Shown here: positions 60,532 through 64,000 of the stretch, in pieces
Numbering within the stretch: the stretch's first letter is position 1
Layout: every line of letters begins with the position of its first letter
Source: Cloeon dipterum
Taxonomy: Eukaryota > Arthropoda > Insecta > Ephemeroptera > Baetidae
DNA: 64,000 bases
Direction of reading: 5' to 3'
NCBI RefSeq assembly: GCF_949628265.1
Contig: NC_088787.1
Location: forward strand, 29,440,501-29,504,500
Notes under the pieces: generated by a model
What the model saw: the letters and a program-made list of their open reading frames with translations, nothing else
What the model was told of the DNA's origin: nothing
The model's database searches: none
Translations under genes and position numbers: made by a program

Positions 60532-62081
60532 GGTGTCATGCTCGAAACTCAACAATTATTTGCACTAGGTGGCACCACCACCGCTAGTAAGTTTCTATTT
60601 GGGAAGATGGCGCGAAATATTTCCTGGAAATTCCTTCCATCCGCAAATTAAATCAAGCTGCTCAAATTGTATTGAAAAATACACATACATCTTATTTTTT
60701 ATTTTTGTTCACACTTCATGGAAAATTTTAAACAAAATTTTGCACACCCCCAGTTAATCTGCAGTTGCTACCAATGATAACTTTTAGATTATGTTAATAA
60801 GCAAGAAGCAAGTTTGAGGTCTGAAGAACTTCTCTCCTGACGTCGTTCTTGATAATGATTTTGTGATTTTTGTTTTTTTGTTGTTCTTTTCAAGCAAGAA
60901 TAAACAACAATTTTATATCATATATGAAATAAATAAAATCACAATTTATTCACACTATATTGTTTTATTGTTACTGACAATTCACTAATTCACACACGAA
61001 TTTTAAATTAAACGATCATTTCATCTATCTTTTTTAAAGATGTTGTGCTTTGTAGCTGTTACAATTATGGAGAACAGAAATTGATGCTTTGGCATATCTA
61101 GAGGTCTCAGCCAACCAAGGTACGCCGCGCCAGCCAGTTGATCATGTGTTCAGCCTCCTTGACTTCAGCTAGCATTATGCTGCGTCAGCCACGTGCCAGC
61201 CGCCATTAAAGTCGGAAAAATTGAATGTACAGAAGGGACAAATTGGCAAACAGCTCTTTGAGCTGTTTAAGCATAAGCACTATTCAATTTAACTTTTAAA
61301 AACGGGCCAGCTGCTCCAGCTGTCAGATGCTGAATGCTCAGCCACCACTAGGGCAATATTCAACTAACAAGCCAGTGCAGCAAACAGCCTCCTCTAAAGA
61401 TCGCGGCTGAGATCTCTACATATATCTTATCTTTAAGAAGAAGAAAGCCAAAAACAAATTCATATTTGAGGTTCGCCAAATTCCACACAGCCCATGAAAA
61501 ATGCTAAAACAAAGTTGAATTTAAAAAGCAATTGAATCAAGAAGCCACAAATCAGAAGCCTCATTTATACACATTTAAACATGCATCTCATGGATAAGTC
61601 AAGCGCTAGAAATTTGATTAATAACATCAAATAAAACAAAAAGCTAGACAAAAGAGTTTCGAGAAGAGGTTCCAACATTAATTTTTGCTTGGACCACACA
61701 AGGTGCGCTGTTTCCAACTCTACAAAGTGATGAAGACTACGAGACTACTGCTTTTTTGCTAGGACTAGAATGCATTTTGGCATAACAAACTTGTCGAAGC
61801 AAAATACGTAGACGGAAAGCAAAGGACAAATTGGTGCTGAATAACTTGAACAACATAGCTTAATTAGAGATTGACAATGAGGACAGCTTTAAATTATTCA
61901 ATCAGTGGACAGGACTTGTGAGTTGAACCTGTCAGCGTCAATCATACACCAAGAAAAGGGGATGTTAGCTATTACCAATTTTCCTTATCAAACGTCCAGA
62001 GTATGAAAGATATTGCTCTAGAAGATATCAAAAAAATTAACATGTACACCAAGATTAAAATTCAGTCAACTGGCGATTCAG
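60532..62081. other. Intergenic, FBXO28 end to neurexin IV start
   Basis: No coding gene. The right part is downstream of FBXO28. The left part holds the neurexin IV promoter and 5'UTR. The stretch 61095-61422 is an inverted-repeat element (listed separately). Confidence 0.5.
61095..61422. mobile_element. MITE-like element with 18-base terminal inverted repeats
   Basis: The left end TATCTAGAGGTCTCAGCC (61095-61112) and the right end (61405-61422) are inverted copies with two mismatches. The interior of about 330 bases is more GC-rich than its flanks and has no open frame of note. Its end and a GCTGCGTCA-N-CCAC core recur at 16034-16151. Target-site duplications are not clear; TA at each end would fit a Tc1/mariner-like or similar element. 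Structure only; the family is not identified. Confidence 0.5.
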
Positions 62082-64000
62082 CTAGACTTTGGCCTTCTTG
62101 CTGCGGCCCCTCGTTGACTTCCGACTTCCTCTGGAATCCAGACTACTCGCGTCCCTCTTCCTCTTTGCCCGAGGCGTGTCCCCAGACGTTGAAGTCGTCG
62201 CCACACTGGCTGGGGCCTCTTCCACCTGCACTGCGACAGACGGTGTGGCGGACTCCTGATTACTCGGTCCGGCCACTGGAGCCTCAAGGATAGCTCCATG
62301 CGCAGGGTGAACCACGTGGCCACAGCTGCCGCAAGTTATTGCTGGCGACTTGGAACGCCAATACTGGAATTCCGTTTTGCACTTGTTCAGTTCTTGCAAC
62401 AGAGTGCCAAACTTTCTCGTCATTTCTTCATTTTTCTTGTCGCACTCATCAATCCTGGTTTTACATTCAGTCAACTGGGCCCGCTGCTCTGTGTTGCAGT
62501 TCTTGAGGTTACGAACTTCGCGCCTCAAGGCAGTTATTTGAGTATTTGACCTGCAATCATTGATACATTTTTAATAGATGCAAGACGCTACACTTCAAAA
62601 CCCTTCTGATAGATGCGTAAAATAATTAATATGTAAAGCTATTCTAAGTCATAATTAGATTTAGGCTCATGCACTTAACAACCCTTGTAATATCTCTATG
62701 CTATTTTAGCATATTATAAAATAAATTTTCGCAATTAATAATAGAATGGATAGGTAATTAAGTTGATAAGATGGCAATAATTAGATACTATAAGGGTTTT
62801 ACCTGGCGATATTGGCGATATTACGATCGCATTAATAATTCTTGTGCACCAATATGTAATGACGTGAATTTTCAGGCGCGCACAGGGGAGAGCGGAGGGA
62901 GAAACTCAGGTATCAATAAAGGCAATGCAAGAGCCTTCCCTCTCGCGAGCACACAACCTGCTTGCACCCACACATTCGCTCTCCTGACAGCATGCGAGCC
63001 AGAGGGTAATTCTCTCGCTCGTCCCTCTGGGGCACACTGAGTATTTGTTTATATATTTAGGTGCGTCAACAGAACGATTTCCAGAGCACATTAGGTATTT
63101 TATATATCACCGTAAGATTCACCTTGCTAAAAGAGACATTACACCGTTAAGGTAATAACCCTAAGCAAATTTCTTTTCATGTCAAGAACAGAAAAACACA
63201 CACACACACAAAACGGATGAACATATTTTTGGTCTTTGTCAGCAATTAATTGCTAGATACCTGTGCAACGTCATTCTCATTCTATTCATTCTCTTCCTCA
63301 ATGCTAAAGCAGTTCTGGTCAGAGCCAGAGCTTGGCTTGTTGAGGGCGGAGTGGATGGGGTAGCTGACGAACAGTGAGATGGACTTTCATCCCCTTTTGG
63401 CGAATCAATTGATGCATATTTAGATGAAGTTCCACCTGAACCACATAGTATATTACATCTATTAGCATCAATCAATCGCACAAAGATGGATAGTATTGTC
63501 AGAAAGTAGTCCAAATAATTAAACTTAAAGACATAATATCTTCTGACTAAATCATTGAAATATACTCAGTAATAAGATTGATAGAAAAGCCACCTTGATG
63601 GTAACCACCAGTGTATTCCAGGAAGTCTGGATCAAAATATGATATTTCAGGCAGTGTGGGCTCAATTTTTTCCTTAAAGTATTCCATGGCCATTGTGGAG
63701 AGGTCAAACAGCTCATCAGTAACTTTGTATGGTCTGGTAAGCTTGGCAGTGCATTCGATGTAAGTTAATATACGATTCACCTCGTCTAATATCTAATACA
63801 AGAGATCATGTTGTTAGAATTAGGTAAAAATCTAGAGCTGTGTGTGGCATCCGTACTTCGCCAGGAAAGAAACAGCAATGCCTGCGCTCGATGTGCTTGC
63901 CGAATGTCATGTGCAGCAACGTGAGTCTCATATGGATTGTTTCAACTATGTCAGACTCGCAAGCAAGGGGGTGATTCCTGCGAGCTGATTCTCTCCTTGG
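62082..64000 (-). CDS. FBXO28: F-box only protein 28, 3' part, truncated at right edge
   Basis: The substrate-binding subunit of an SCF-type ubiquitin ligase. Exons seen (minus): at least 64000-63857, then 63792-63594, 63435-63261 and 62550-62082. The first begins inside RRESARRNHPLACESDIV and continues MRLTLLHMTFGKHIERRHCC and FFPGEILDEVNRILTYI. These match the post-F-box region of FBXO28 (LLNMTF, CCFIPGKVIDEIYRVL) closely, as does LSTMAMEYFKEKIEPTLPE. A Ser/Pro-rich linker, a coiled coil (ITALRREVRNLKNCNTEQR onward) and a basic nuclear-type tail (RAKRKRD, KSTRGRSKKAKV) follow. The F-box itself lies to the right of the window. A CGSCGHVVHPAH cluster interrupts the region after the coiled coil. 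The intron 62551-63260 is non-coding, with (CA)n at 63195-63210. Confidence 0.92.
63195..63210. repeat. (AC)n microsatellite
   Basis: Eight perfect AC units in the last intron of FBXO28. Confidence 0.9.

Overview
This is a eukaryotic window, almost certainly from an insect or close arthropod relative. The genes are split by short GT-AG introns, many of only 50-100 bases. The spacers are AT-rich with scattered GC- and CpG-rich islands. The gene set is conserved in animals, with arthropod-type members such as neurexin IV and the TSC2/gigas type of tuberin. I cannot name the species; a non-drosophilid insect fits best. I found no bacterial operons, no CRISPR array, no recognisable tRNA or rRNA gene, and no intact transposase or reverse transcriptase.

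Layout, left to right. (1) 1-9621, minus: plasma-membrane Ca2+ pump PMCA, 13 exons seen, running off the left edge. (2) About 9.7-12.2 kb: the intergenic region shared by the divergent PMCA and PDZD8 genes. (3) 12192-18412, plus: PDZD8, a lipid-transfer tether at ER contact sites. Its large next-to-last intron holds the complete Mediator gene MED20 on the opposite strand, a frameshifted partial copy of the start of MED20, and a small inverted-repeat element. (4) 20927-23233, plus: an ABHD8-like alpha/beta hydrolase whose nucleophile Ser is Gly. (5) 24346-31711, plus: TSC2 (tuberin/gigas), 26 exons, 1800 residues. (6) 37780-41280, plus: protein kinase A catalytic subunit, with a long upstream leader region and a long 3'UTR. 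(7) 45100-50837, minus: mitochondrial Obg-type GTPase MTG2. The complete GMPPB gene (46655-49363) lies inside one of its introns, on the same strand. (8) 52851-60531, minus: neurexin IV, 24 constitutive-size exons plus one duplicated, mutually exclusive exon. (9) 62082-64000, minus: the 3' half of FBXO28, cut by the right edge.

The genes do not form one pathway. TSC2 and PKA are both growth and metabolic signalling genes, and several of the others act at membranes (PMCA, PDZD8, neurexin IV). Coding models were built by translating each exon and checking that the reading phase carries across every junction. All ten models close without frame conflict; PMCA and FBXO28 are truncated by the window edges.

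The most interesting points are: the pair of 197-base discoidin exons in neurexin IV, flanked by STAR-protein-like motifs about 65 bases out on each side; the catalytic-Ser loss in ABHD8; the MED20 pseudocopy next to a MITE-like element; and the gene-within-intron arrangements. I see no convincing evidence of a wholly new system.
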